Of a stretch of 64,000 nucleotides of DNA, positions 42,034 to 53,569 are shown piece by piece; the stretch's first letter is position 1, and every line of letters starts with the position of its first letter. The notes under the pieces are model-generated. The model did not search any database. It saw only the letters and a list, made by a program, of their open reading frames with translations, and was not told where the DNA came from. Position numbers and translations under genes: made by a program. The stretch lies in the NCBI GenBank assembly GCA_009363875.1, contig CM018695.1, forward strand, positions 42,757,150 through 42,821,149, written 5' to 3'. This DNA comes from Mikania micrantha (Eukaryota > Streptophyta > Magnoliopsida > Asterales > Asteraceae).

Positions 42034-44401
42034 TTTAGAAAAAGGGGCGTTGAACTCACCTGTGTTGCTCTATATTGATTTATCACAAAATGTGCGCTCG
42101 TTACTTGTAGACTATGTTTCCTCAGTACCTGAGTTGTTTTATGAGGATTCGAATACTATAAGTATTTATAATAGTCATATCTAGGGTTTTGGTCTCGGTG
42201 TGCAACTAAGTGCTTATGTTACTAATGTGTTTCTAAGATTTCCTTTAACTAGTCTAACGTATTACCCGTTTATAAACCCTTGTCCCAGTATTATTCACTA
42301 CTAAACCCTAGATAGGTAGGGTTTATGTTAATTACATCACAAGTCCTTAGTAAAAACATTTTAAATAATTCATTTTAGTTATACTCGTAAATTAGAAATC
42401 ATTTATTTAATTTAATAAGGTTTATAAATCAATTTCTTTTCTTAAAAACATAATTAATTTAAGAGAAATATAATTAAGCATGATGGGCTTTGGTTAATCT
42501 CATTTGATTAACCTTGGGCCTATTACTAGTTCTTGATTGTCCCATGATTTTTTGATCGTTTATGTGTGCAACCCATCCAAGGTAGTTCAAAAGAACAACC
42601 TAACGTAGTTGGATGTTCTCATGCATTGTCCAAGTGTTAGGTGTTACTAGTGAGAACAACACCATGAACTTAGACCATGATCTTTAATTCTCAATGAATT
42701 CCTAAGTGTTTTGAACTGAAATGATGTTAACACCCCATATTTTAATTGTTAGTATGATTTAAGAAAACCATTTTCCTTAGAAAACCTAATTCACGTTTTC
42801 TTTATTAGATTCATGCATCTTTGACCAAACCCACATGAAATGACCCCCATTGTCATTTAAATAAACCTTAGTTCTTTATTCCATAACGAATTCATATGAT
42901 CCTCTTTCTTGTTAACTCTATGTTTGAACTTTAGATAACACCAAGTTGGGTGCAAGTTAGGAAACCCTAATATTCCCTTCCCATGCACACACTTATTCGA
43001 TCCCATGCATGCAACCACGTAGAGATTCCCATGCATGCTTGAAATGCATGGGATTAGTTAAACCTCCCATACAAGCTCACTATCTATACACCCTTCCCGA
43101 ACCAGCAACACGGCCGACCCAACTCGTGCGAATGGGCTACTTGGCCGAAAGAGGCAGGCGCATGGGTGGCTTTGCCGAAGGAGTTCTGCTGAAGAAGAAG
43201 GCCCCGACCGAATGGAGTTTGAGCCGAGCAACTTGGCATGGCAAATGAGAACCTGGCCAACCGAATAGGGTGTTGGGCCGCATGAGACTGAACCGTATGA
43301 AGCTTGGGCCGAATCAGTTGGGCCGAATGTGAGCAGGGAGCTCATTTGGTGAGCTGGGGAAAAACCCATTCGGGTGTTCGAACTCAACAACAATGACTTC
43401 CCCATTTTCGATCTACGCACTATCCTTTTCTATAAAACACGTTACTAACTCACCCTATGATGGTTTCGTGGTGTTTCCCTAAAGTTTTTGGGAGTTTTAG
43501 CCGGCAAAAAGGGGTGGTCGAACATAGGGTTAGAAAACCCTAAAAACCGAAAAGAAAACTTGATTCTACCTCAAATCAGATGGTTCAAAGCTCCGATCGG
43601 TTGTACTTCTGTGATCTACGAGTTGTAATGGTCGTTTTGACACCAAGAGGGCTTGATTTCGTGCAGAAATGAGGGAGATATGGTTATGGCTTCTAGAGAG
43701 AGAAAGTAGAGAGAGTGAGAACGAAAATGGGTAGGTGATGGCTGGTTGGTGGTGGTGATAATGGCATTAAATGCCATATTAAATGGTTTCAAATTACCCG
43801 GTTATGTTCGGGTCCGTTCGGTTTCGCTCGTTTTAGCGTAAAAACGTCGGTTTCGTTTCGTTTTCGCACGAAACATCACTGTTTTAAAAGTAGAGTTTAT
43901 AAATTTAATTTAGGTGGTAATTCCTAGTAAATTAACTAAATATCTTCCGTTTATTTAAATTTTCTGAAAATACTTAAATTACTGTTTAAATCGAATCGTA
44001 CAGTCGTCGTGCGTATTCGTTCGAATCGTCACTCGTACGAGTACGACGATAACTACACTTTTCATTATGGTTTTCTAATTATTAGACATCGTTCAGAACG
44101 TTAAACTTTCAGATGTATTCGTACAGATCGTCACCTATACGAATAATCCGTCGATTTAGCATTCACGTAACGACATTCGTTGTTGTTTTGTTCTGTAAAT
44201 CCTCACATATGTTTATACATAATAAGATCCTAACTAACAATCACATGACAGTTCTGTGTCGTCAGACAATTATCTGACTGTTGAACCATAGTTCTGAGTT
44301 ACGTTTCTGAAATGATTTTGAAACTGTTCTATGATAACATGAAATGATTTTGAAACTATGTAGATCACTGTTCCGGTTACATTTCCGGCACTGATGTTAC
44401 A
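42034..44401 (-). mobile_element. Solo Tekay-like LTR, third part
   Basis: This is 2.4 kb with no credible gene; short ORFs near 43009-43420 have no recognisable domain. It holds a purine-rich stretch (GAGAGAGAAAGTAGAGAGAG near 43696), GTTCGGTTTCG/TTTCGTTTCG motifs, and the block shared with 16090-16530. It ends GATGTTACA at 44401, then duplication TTTGT. Confidence 0.8.
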
Positions 44402-44406
44402 TTTGT

Positions 44407-44701
44407 GCTCTTGTTTTGTAGCTTCGTTTGATTATTTTAATAAGAACAAGGTATAGTGATGATTGTCACCTCATGAGGTTTTTATGTCGGCAATCATAAG
44501 GGATTAAGGGCTTTTCCTCGTACAAATCTTGTGTGTTGAGCTGTTTATTTCATTTTGTATTCTGAAATATCCCTAGGGATCCTTAGGGATAATTTTATTG
44601 CAATTTGGTTACAAACTGTTTTTTTTATCTTAAAACACAAAACCACACTAAACTAATTCGGTTTTACTAAAAATTATTCTTGTTAATTTTTGACCGAAAC
44701 A
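44407..44701 (+). mobile_element. Tat-2 5' LTR, distal part
   Basis: It starts GCTCTTGTTTTGTAGC, continuing the LTR broken at 17756, and ends TTTTTGACCGAAACA. It contains the conserved Tat block GTCACCTCATGAGGTTTTTATGTC...GGCTTTTCCTCGTACAAATC. The primer site starts at 44705 (TGGTGCCCACCATGGG), damaged at both CpGs relative to Tat-1. Confidence 0.92.
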
Positions 44702-44786
44702 ATTTGGTGCCCACCATGGGCAAACTTGTGTTTTTTATGACAAAAACCTTGTTTAAAGGCGTTTTCTTGACAACTATAGTGAAAAA

Positions 44787-47048
44787 ATGGCTTCACAACC
44801 GAGATCAACTTCTTCATTACATATTTTTTCTGCTACTACTACTAATGTATCCTCACAGATTCCTGTTTTCTCGAAGAAGCCCGATAATTCCGGGAAAAAG
44901 ACCACATTTGTTACCGAGAGTGTTCCTTCAACAAGGATGACCACTTCTGCTCCTGTACTTATTTCTAACAATGAAATTATGAATATGTTTCCGCAGGTTC
45001 AGCAAAAAATGATGGATCAGCAAAGGATGAATCAAAGGCTTCTAAGGGAAATGGAGACTTTGAAAGCTGAAAAGAATAAGCAGATCAAAACATCTACTCC
45101 GTTGGCTCCAAGGATCCAAGATTTCGGGACATCAGAGATGTCTGGAAATCATTCTGGAGACTTCATTCCCATGCAGACTATTCACGAGGATCCTTCGGGA
45201 TCCCCAGGGTTTAGGATATCTCGGGATAATATCAATATCCCGGGGACTTCTTGTCTAACTCCTGTTACTAGTAATACTTTCAATTATTCTCCCATCAATA
45301 CTACTAACTTTGGTTCTATGCAGGAATCAGGGCTAACTCCCCAAGTGGCTAAGGAAATACAGAAACTCAGGGATATGATCTCAAGTGTCCCAGGAGTGGT
45401 GAAGCCTATTCCTGAAGTTCCTGTGACTACCCACAGGATCTCTAGGTTTGCTCCACCAATATGTGATGCTGAGATCCCAAAGAGATTCCAAACTCCAACC
45501 ATGAAGTTATATGATGGAACCACGGATCCTGAAGAATATGTAGCACAGTATAGGGAAAGAATGGAGACTAACCCTATACCCCCACATTTGAAGGAAGCAT
45601 GCTTATGCAAAGGATTCGGTTCAACATTGACAGGGGCAGCCCTAAAATGGATGCTTAATGTCCCTCCTTACTCAATTACATCATTTGCTCATTTGATTAA
45701 TCTGTTTAACAATCATTTTTCTTGTAGCAGGACATTTGAGAGGCTGACTAGTGATCTTTACAGGATAAACCAGGGACCCGACGAATCCCTTAGGCGCTAT
45801 GTCAACAAATTTGGCAGAGAATCCCTGGATATCCCTAACCTGGATATCACTACAGCTGTTCAGGCATTTAAGATGGGATTGCAGAGAAATTCACCATTTT
45901 ATGATGATTTGGTTATGAACCCTTGCAGGAATATGGACGAAGTCTGGAACCGTGTGTTGACATTCATTAGGCTGGAAGATGATAAAGAAATCCAGAAGGG
46001 GATCACTGCAACACCTCCCAATGATCAAGGCAAAAGAAAGCCGGATTCACCTACCAACAAGTCGTTCAAATCCAAACCATACTACAAGGTTGATAACCAC
46101 AAAATCAACTCTGTGTATGAGGATGATGAAGAATATCCCAGGATATCTGACTATTGTTTTTCTGTTGATACTCCTGAATTAATGTGAGCTATGCAGGACT
46201 TAGGTGAAAAAGCCAGGTGGCCACCAAAGGAAAAGAAGTTTGCAACAAGGGACAAATCCAAATGGTGTGCCTTTCATGAGGACTTCAGCCATATAACAGA
46301 TAATTGCATTGCATTAAGGAAGGAAATAAGATACCTACTAAGCAAAGGCCATCTTAAAGAACTGCTGGGAAAGAAGGAAGAAAGAAAGAAGAGAGGATCC
46401 CAACGGATTCTCAAAAAGAGTCGCATCCCAACCAAAGGATGCAAAGGTAATAAACTTTATTTTTGGTGGTTATGACATATGTGGTACCTCTTATTCTGTA
46501 GCTAGGAAGCATGCTAAAGAAGCCAAAATGGAGAATGGAGAGAGACCCACAAGGACCTCAACACTTACCACTGAGACACTGGTATCTTTCGAAGAACAAG
46601 ACTGCGAGAATATCCTGGATCCTCACCATGATGGATTAGTCATTACGTTATATGTTTCTATACTTATAGATGGAGGAAGCTCAGTCAACATCATCCAATT
46701 GGAAACACTCAAGAGGATGAATATCCCTGAATTAGAGATAACAACCAAATCTTTGATCCTGGTTGGATTCAGTGGTGAAGCTAAAGCCACTGTGGGAGAG
46801 ATAAAGCTACTAGTATACATCGAGGGGGTAAACTCTATGCAACGTTTTTGTATTATAGATTCCCTATCTTGTTATAATATTATACTAGGTAGACCTTGGA
46901 TACATGATATGAAAGCTGTCCCTTCGACCTATCATCAGTTCGCTAAGCTGCCTACGCCATGGGGGTGGTGAAGATCAACAGTGATCAACAAGAAGCCAAG
47001 GAGTGCTATTCATCTTCGATGAAGGCAACGACCAGACCTTCATCAGCA
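44787..47048 (+). pseudogene. Tat-2 gag-protease (degenerate)
   Basis: The ATG at 44787 gives MASQPRSTSSLHIF. The gag domain is complete, including the FYDDLVMNPCRNMDEVW segment deleted from Tat-1. TGA at 46185-46187 replaces the Cys codon of Tat-1 (PELMC). A frameshift follows in the KKEERKKR stretch near 46390. The protease motif (ILIDGGSSVNII) survives at about 46660, where a short deletion (ANHYVRR in Tat-1) changes the approach. The frame is lost again at 46970. It ends at the conserved amber codon. Not functional, but it preserves the ancestral gag layout. Confidence 0.9.
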
Positions 47049-47057
47049 TAGCAATCA
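47049..47057 (+). promoter_or_regulatory. Conserved amber readthrough context (Tat-2)
   Basis: TAG CAA TCA lies between the protease and RT regions and is identical to Tat-1 26498-26490 although the two elements are well diverged. It fits UAG-CAR-YYA. Confidence 0.75.
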
Positions 47058-50000
47058 AAGTGTGACCTTGGGGATACTCAGGAATATAGGGAGAAGGAGG
47101 TAAAGGAAGTACTCCTAAACCCTGATGATCCTGAGATTAAGGTCCTATAGGAACCGATATCCCTGAGGATATTGAAATGAAACTAATTTCTTTCCAAAAA
47201 TCAAGAGTTTCCACATTCGCATGGAAACATGAGGATATGACAGGAATGTCCTCCGATGTAATTACACATAAGTTAGTAATAGATATGAATATAAAGCCTG
47301 TCCACCAAAAAAGAAAGAAATTTTCACCCGAAAGGAATCTAATCTTCCAAGAGGAAGTAGAGAAGCTCCTCAAAGCAAAGATGATTAGAGAAGTGAAATT
47401 TCCAAAGTGGTTAGCGAATATAGTCGTGGTTCAAAAGAAGAATGGAAAGTGGAGAGGTTGTGTAGATAACACAGATCTTAACAAAGCTTGTCTTAAGGAC
47501 CCCTTTCCATTACCACATATAGACTCTATGGTAGATGCAACAGCAGAACATGAAATGTTAACTTTCATGGATGCATCAGCAGGCTTTCAACAAATTCAAA
47601 TGGAACCCTCGAACCAAGAGGATACAGCCTTCATGACGCCAATAGGGATATATTGCTATACGGTAATGCCATTTGGCCTTAAGAACGCTGGGGCTAATAC
47701 CAAAGACTTGTCAACATGATGTTTAAAGACAAACTGGGGGACACTATGGAGGTGTACATTGATAATATGGTGGTCAAATCGAAGATCACTGTAAATCACC
47801 TTAAGGATCTTCAGGAATCCTTCGATATATTGGACCATTACAATACGAAGCTTAATCCCTCCAAGTGTCATTTTGGGGTAAGTCAGGAAAATTCTTCGGA
47901 TATATGGTCACTAAAAGAGGAATATAGGCCGGCCCAGAACAAATTCAAGCTATCTTAAACCTCAAATCCCCAAAGAACATTAAAGAAGTGCAGAGATTGA
48001 CAGGAAGGATAGTTGCACTCAACAGGTTCATCTCGAGGTCTTCTGAAAAATTTAAAGGATACTATCATATCCTTAAAAAGAATAAGAAGTTCCAGTGGGA
48101 TGAAGAGCATGAGAAGGCGCTTCAGGATCTGAAAGAATACTTATCCTCGCCGCCATTGCTCATGAGACCACAAGATGGTGAACCACTATCATTGTACTTA
48201 GCAATATCCCGAATGACTGTAAGTGCCGTGTTAGTTAAGGATCATCAAGGATCAAAACATCCTGTATTCTATGTAAGTAAGAGCCTAGTAGATGCTGAAA
48301 TTAGGTATTCCCACCTTGAAAAGCTAATTCTTGCTTTAATCATGGCATCAACTAAGCTTAAGCATTGTTTTGAAACACATAGAATACACATTAAGACGAA
48401 TTATCCTATTAAATCTGTGTTGAGAAAACCCAAGCTATCAGGATGGATGGCAAAATGGTCAGTGAAACTCAGCACTTATGATTTAGTCTATGAACCAAGG
48501 ACAACGATTAAGTCACAAGCATTAGCAGACTTTGCGGCTGATATTAGTAGTGATCTACAACCAGAAGTAGATTTAAAAATCAAGCTTTTGGATGAAGATA
48601 TCAATGAATGGACTCTGTTCAGATGGATCTTCGAATATAAGACGAACTGAACTAGGCATCTTACTAAAATCGCCACAGGGGGACATAATACCCCAATCGA
48701 TTAGCTGTGAATTTCAAGCAACTAATAATGAAGCAGAATATGAAGCCCTAATAGCAGCACTTCAATTAGCCAGGGATATGAACATCAGGAATCTCCATGT
48801 ATTTGCCGATTCTTTACTGATAGCAAATCAATTTAATGGCTCATACACAGCTGAAGGAGATAAATTGGCAAAATACTTAGAGATTATTAAGGATATAACA
48901 GGATATTTTTACACTTTTAATATCACTCAAGTGCCAATGGAAGAGAATGCTGAAACAGACGCATTAGCAAACCTATCATCATCCCTACGAATTCCTGAGG
49001 ATATCAATATTCCTATCCTACATATTTTAAGACCAACGATAGACATGCAGGACATGAATCAGAATATTAAACCTGAGAATATCGAGGTTCATCATTCAGA
49101 AGCACATGAAATATCCTGGACTATCCCTATTAGGAATTACCTTCAAACAGGAAAAATACCCGATGAAGAAACAAATCCTAGATATTTTAAAGCTAAAGTA
49201 TCTAGATACACAATCATACGAGATATCTTATATAGAAAGTCAATAGTAGGCCCATAATTAAGGTGTTTGGAGAAACCTGAAATTTTGGAAGTAATTAAAG
49301 ATATTCATGAAGGAGATTGTGGAAATCACACTGGAGGTTGAGCATTATTATCAAAGATCCTGAGAACAGGATACTTTTGGCCAACTATGAGAAGAGATGC
49401 AATGTCTTTTTCCCAGAAATGTGATGCTTGTCAAAGACATATCAATATTCTTCATCAACCAGCTGAGCCTTTATATCCAATAGTCTCATCATGGCCATTC
49501 ATGAAGTGGGAAATGGATATAGTAGGCAAATTACCCAAAGCACCCTATGGAAAGGTGTTTATGCTCGCTATGACAGATTACTTCTCAAAATGGATTGAGG
49601 CTGAAGCCTTTGTACACGTCAGAGAAAAAGAAATAATCTCATTCATAAAGAGAAATATCCTGACTAGATTTGGGATACCCGCGGAAATCACTTGTGATAA
49701 TGGATCTCAGTTTATAGGCAAAAGGACTACAAACTTTTGTGAAAGCTGGGGCATAAAGACGATAACCTCTACACCTGTCCATCCTCAAGCTAATGGTCAG
49801 GCAGAATCAAGCAACAAGATTATCGTCAACAATCATAAAAAAAAAGTTGGGATCCAAGAAAGGAAAATGGGCTGAAGAGATTCCATTTATCCTATGGGCA
49901 GATAGATTAACTACAAAAAATGTGACTGGTCAAACGCCATTCTCATTAGTGTATGGTTTTGAAGCTGTGCTCCCAACTGAAATGGTTATTCCTACTGCAA

Positions 50001-50354
50001 GATCGAGTTTACAAACTATAAAATCCAATAATGAGACACTATCTGAAGATTTGGATACTATTGATGAACTTAGGGATATTGTAAGGATAAGAATGGCAAT
50101 ATATCAACAAAAGATAGCCAAATCCTATAATAAGAATATTAGAATCCGTAGATTCCAAATTGGGAGATTTGGTTTTAAGGAAGGCATTTCAAAATACTAC
50201 CAATCCAGCTGATGGAAAACTTGCTCCAAAATGGGAAGGACCTTATAGGATTGAGTCCGAAGCAGGAAAAGGAGCATATAGGTTAACCAACATGAAAGGA
50301 GAACCTCTTCCGAGATCATGGAATGCTATTCACCTTAAGTTATACTTCATCTAA
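47058..50354 (+). pseudogene. Tat-2 pol (RT, RNase H, aRNH, integrase), multiply broken
   Basis: It follows Tat-1 pol end to end. Breaks relative to Tat-1 are a stop near 47149, frameshifts near 47698, 47882 and 48620, TAA near 49255 (a Tyr codon in Tat-1), TGA near 49339 (an Arg codon), and frameshifts near 49845 and 50160. The RT active site reads YIDN in place of YIDD (GAT to AAT near 47760), which removes a metal-binding Asp. Integrase residues MDIVGK, CDNGSQF and QAESSNK persist. The last block, MGDLVLRKAFQNTT...LKLYFI, ends at 50354. No activity is expected. Confidence 0.93.
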
Positions 50355-52833
50355 AGTTTGTTGTTTCAAACTACAAAAGGTTGTTAAACTCTATAGTAAT
50401 ATTCCTAAATATTCTTGTATATTCTTAATTATCTTGCTACTAAATTTTGCAACAGAGGGACATCAGGATTCCTGATTCCCACCTATGCAAAAATCTTGAT
50501 GTTTTGTAGGTATAGCAGGAGAAGAGATGAGACTTTATGTCTTAACCCAAGTTCTGATTGATCAAGACTTCGCAGAGACTATATGTCTGGTTGCGAAAGT
50601 TTTGACCTGAAATCAAAACTATGTAGAAGACCCCTGCAGAGACTTTATGTCTAGTTGCAAAGTTTTGACCTAAAATCAAAACTCAAGAGATTTTTGTCTC
50701 TCATGAAGATTTAGGGTTCATAATCTCACCAGTTGCGCACGCTTATCCTAATATAGTCTGAGATAATGAGACCAGTACACGCATGAGTGGCTAACAATTT
50801 CATTATCGAGGGCTATAACTAAGGATCCTCCAAAATATCCCGGTATAGTTGGAAATTTTGGGACCAGTACACGCATGAGTGGCTGACAATTTCATTTTCA
50901 AAGACTATTACTAGGGATCCTCTGAATTATAGCATTCATATGCTATACAGCCAGGCCTTAGACGCCAGAATCCCGGCCTAGTCGCCAGTATCCCGGCCTT
51001 AGTCGCCAGTATCTTTCAGCCTTGTCGCCAGTATTTCGGCCTTAGTGGCCAGTATTCCGACCTTAGTCGCCAGTATTCCGGCCATAGTCGCCAGTATTTT
51101 CGGCCTTAGTCGCCAGTTTAATCGGCCTTGTCGCCAGTACCTTGGGCTTGTCCCAAGTTTTTTTGTTTCTTTGTTTATGCAGGACTGACTTTCAAGGATA
51201 CTTAAAAATATCGCAACATACTTGGGGATATTCAGGTATGAAATTCTTTTTATGTTTTGACAGGAACAAAGAAGATTTAGAACTAAACCTACTATCTCTG
51301 GAAATTTGTATTTGTTTCTTAACTCTTTTAATATACCACGACATTCTTTACTTCTAATTATCTCTGTTTAGAAATATATTCTCATGATTGATAATAGGCA
51401 TTATACTTATTTCTATATGTCTTATGCACATCTCTATTTAGGGGCATGTTAAATTACCAATTGTTTCATGTGCTAAGGTAAATTTAAACAAATACTAATA
51501 CAATATCAATACATTTAGACATATATCTAAGTTATACTCAATCGTACATATAATTAAGACACTAGTCAAATTAGGCTAAGTATAGCTTAAACTATCCTTA
51601 ATTATTCCTAAATATATCTGAAATAAGTTAAGCTTATTAAAATATACTAAAGTTCCTCAATCGAAATAATGAGGATATTTGAACATTATAAAACATATAT
51701 GATTTATTACAATTAATACATGTTTGAAACATAATTCTTTACAAAAATTGTACAAGGGTTTAATCTCTTATACATAATATAATTGAGAATATTTATGAAT
51801 ACTCGATAATATCTTTAAAATTCATAACAATAATTATGAACAAAGAACTTTAAAGAAATAATATCTTCAAAACTGGGTACAGTATTAATTTACTCAATAT
51901 TATATTAAGATTGTTTATAGTTATTTGTTCAACAAAAACCCAATTCGAATTAAGCTAAGAATAGACTAGACTAGACTATTCTTAATTATTTCTATGTATG
52001 TCTGACAAAATTTATGAGAAAATATCCTAAATAAAAATCGTGTGAATACATGAAAGATTAAGTATATGTGTTTAACATATTAACAACTACAATTAAACAT
52101 GTCTAGTCAACTATATGAAACATTAACATTCATGAAACTAATTAAGGAATTTAATCCCTTATAAATACAAAATATTTAAAATAATTGAGAATATTTTGAA
52201 ATATTCAAGAATATTTCAAAAAACTATACAGAACGCTAATACATTAACCAAAATATTAACTGTTATATTACCAAAAGCAGTTAAAATTAACACATTAGGC
52301 TTCTTCATGAAACTCATAATTCCTTCACCCAATACATTAATAATGTTTAGCTAAAGATAACTACTGTAATATATAATTGTTTCTTTTTAGCATATTTGGT
52401 ATGTTTTCCTAAACTATGTGTCTATTTTAAGGTATAAACAGTCTCTGTATTCAGAGATATTCTAATGTGTAAAAGAATTAAAAGATATTGGGCATAAGTT
52501 ACTAGCTAAAAGACCTGAGTTGATAGTAATTGGACTTATTTATAATACTTAAAATTATCATGGTAGTCTGTGGCCTTGCACCATCATTAAATACTCCGAA
52601 CTATTGCATCAAAATATTCAACAATTTTTTCTACATAATGGATTTTAACTTAAAAGAAAACCAAAAAATAAAGTATTAGAATCATATAACTCTGAAGAAG
52701 AAAATATGGAGATAAGAATAATTGTAAATTCCAGATCTCAAAGAATATCAAGAAAAATTCCTCACAAAGGTTAAGTCTAAAATACTTTCAAGCTATATGT
52801 ATTAAAAGCAGCTTACAAAATTTTTGGGGCAAT
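50355..52833 (+). other. Tat-2 tail without antisense gene
   Basis: This is 2.5 kb of AT-rich non-coding sequence. The 21-bp array (TAGTCGCCAGTATTCCGGCCT type, about 9 units) lies at 50955-51140, and the pair of CCAGTACACGCATGAGTGG segments at about 50770 and 50865. An ATGAAACTCAT motif is near 52305. Nothing resembling the antisense gene of Tat-1 or Tat-3 is present between there and the polypurine tract at 52821-52833. Confidence 0.75.
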
Positions 52834-53569
52834 TGTTGTGGGTCAATTTTTATGGTCTGAGATTTGGGATAGTGAGGATAATTCGGAATACAGGATTCCT
52901 AACTATTCTCGAATATCCTGAATACTAACGTCACTAATCGATCTTTTCTCTGTATAGCTTGACTTAGTCTTGCAAGTAACTTATTGTGGACGTGTTTTTA
53001 CCCTTAAAAGTCGGGATAAAGTCAAAGAAAACATGGTGAGCGTCCTAAATAACGCCTATAAGTGGAGAACAAGTCTCAAACGGTCATATTGACTAGATTG
53101 GACCTAAAGACTCGAGATTTAGTTAAAAGAAACGATCACACGCGTTTAGTGCACGTTTAAGTGGAGTTACCAACCATTGGAAACGTGGTAGCTGTCACAA
53201 TTGAAGACATGGTAATGATTCCGAGATTCTCTCCGGAATATTCGGGAATACTGTTTATTGTATTTTACTATAAATTGAGGCTTATGGTCGATCTAGGGAC
53301 ACACATACGCACTGAGCTGATTTCTACTTATTTCTTGTTTACATTTGCGATATCCAGAGGCTAACAACACTTAGAGATCGATCATTTGAGCTCTTGTTTT
53401 GTAACTTCGTTTGATTATTTTAATAAGAACAAGGCAGAGTGACGATTTTCACCTCCCGAGGTTTTTATGCCGGCAATCGTAAGGGATTAAAGGCTTTTCC
53501 TCGTACAAATCTCGTGTGTTGAGCTGTTTATTTCATTTTATATTCTGAAATATCCGTAAGGATCCTTAG
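52834..53569 (+). mobile_element. Tat-2 3' LTR, proximal part
   Basis: It begins TGTTGTGGGTCAATTTTT after TTTTTGGGGCAAT and runs uninterrupted through the point where the 5' copy is split (GATCGATCATTTGAGCTCTT). This proves the solo LTR is an insertion. It is cut at GATCCTTAG by the Tekay element and resumes at 62134. Confidence 0.93.

Larger units (their letters stand above)
17757..44401 (-). mobile_element. Solo Tekay-like LTR inserted in the Tat-2 5' LTR (itself split twice)
   Basis: It is bounded by the TTTGT duplication at 17752-17756 and 44402-44406, with ends TGTCACACCCCGAG... and ...CTGATGTTACA. Sequence belonging to it is 17757-18735, 29557-30415 and 42034-44401, about 4206 bp in all. 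Minus orientation follows from inverted matches to the LTR at 1025-3705: CTGAGAAGTCATGC...GGTTGGTGAG near 18105-18155 and AAAAAGGGGCGTTGAACTCACCTG near 42041. No primer site, polypurine tract or coding domain lies between the ends, so it is a solo LTR from recombination between the two LTRs of one element. Confidence 0.85.

Noticed and set aside
43009..43420. Overlapping ORFs of 79 and 120 codons on opposite strands
   Set aside because: They lie inside the solo LTR, have no recognisable domain, and mirror each other in GC-richer sequence.
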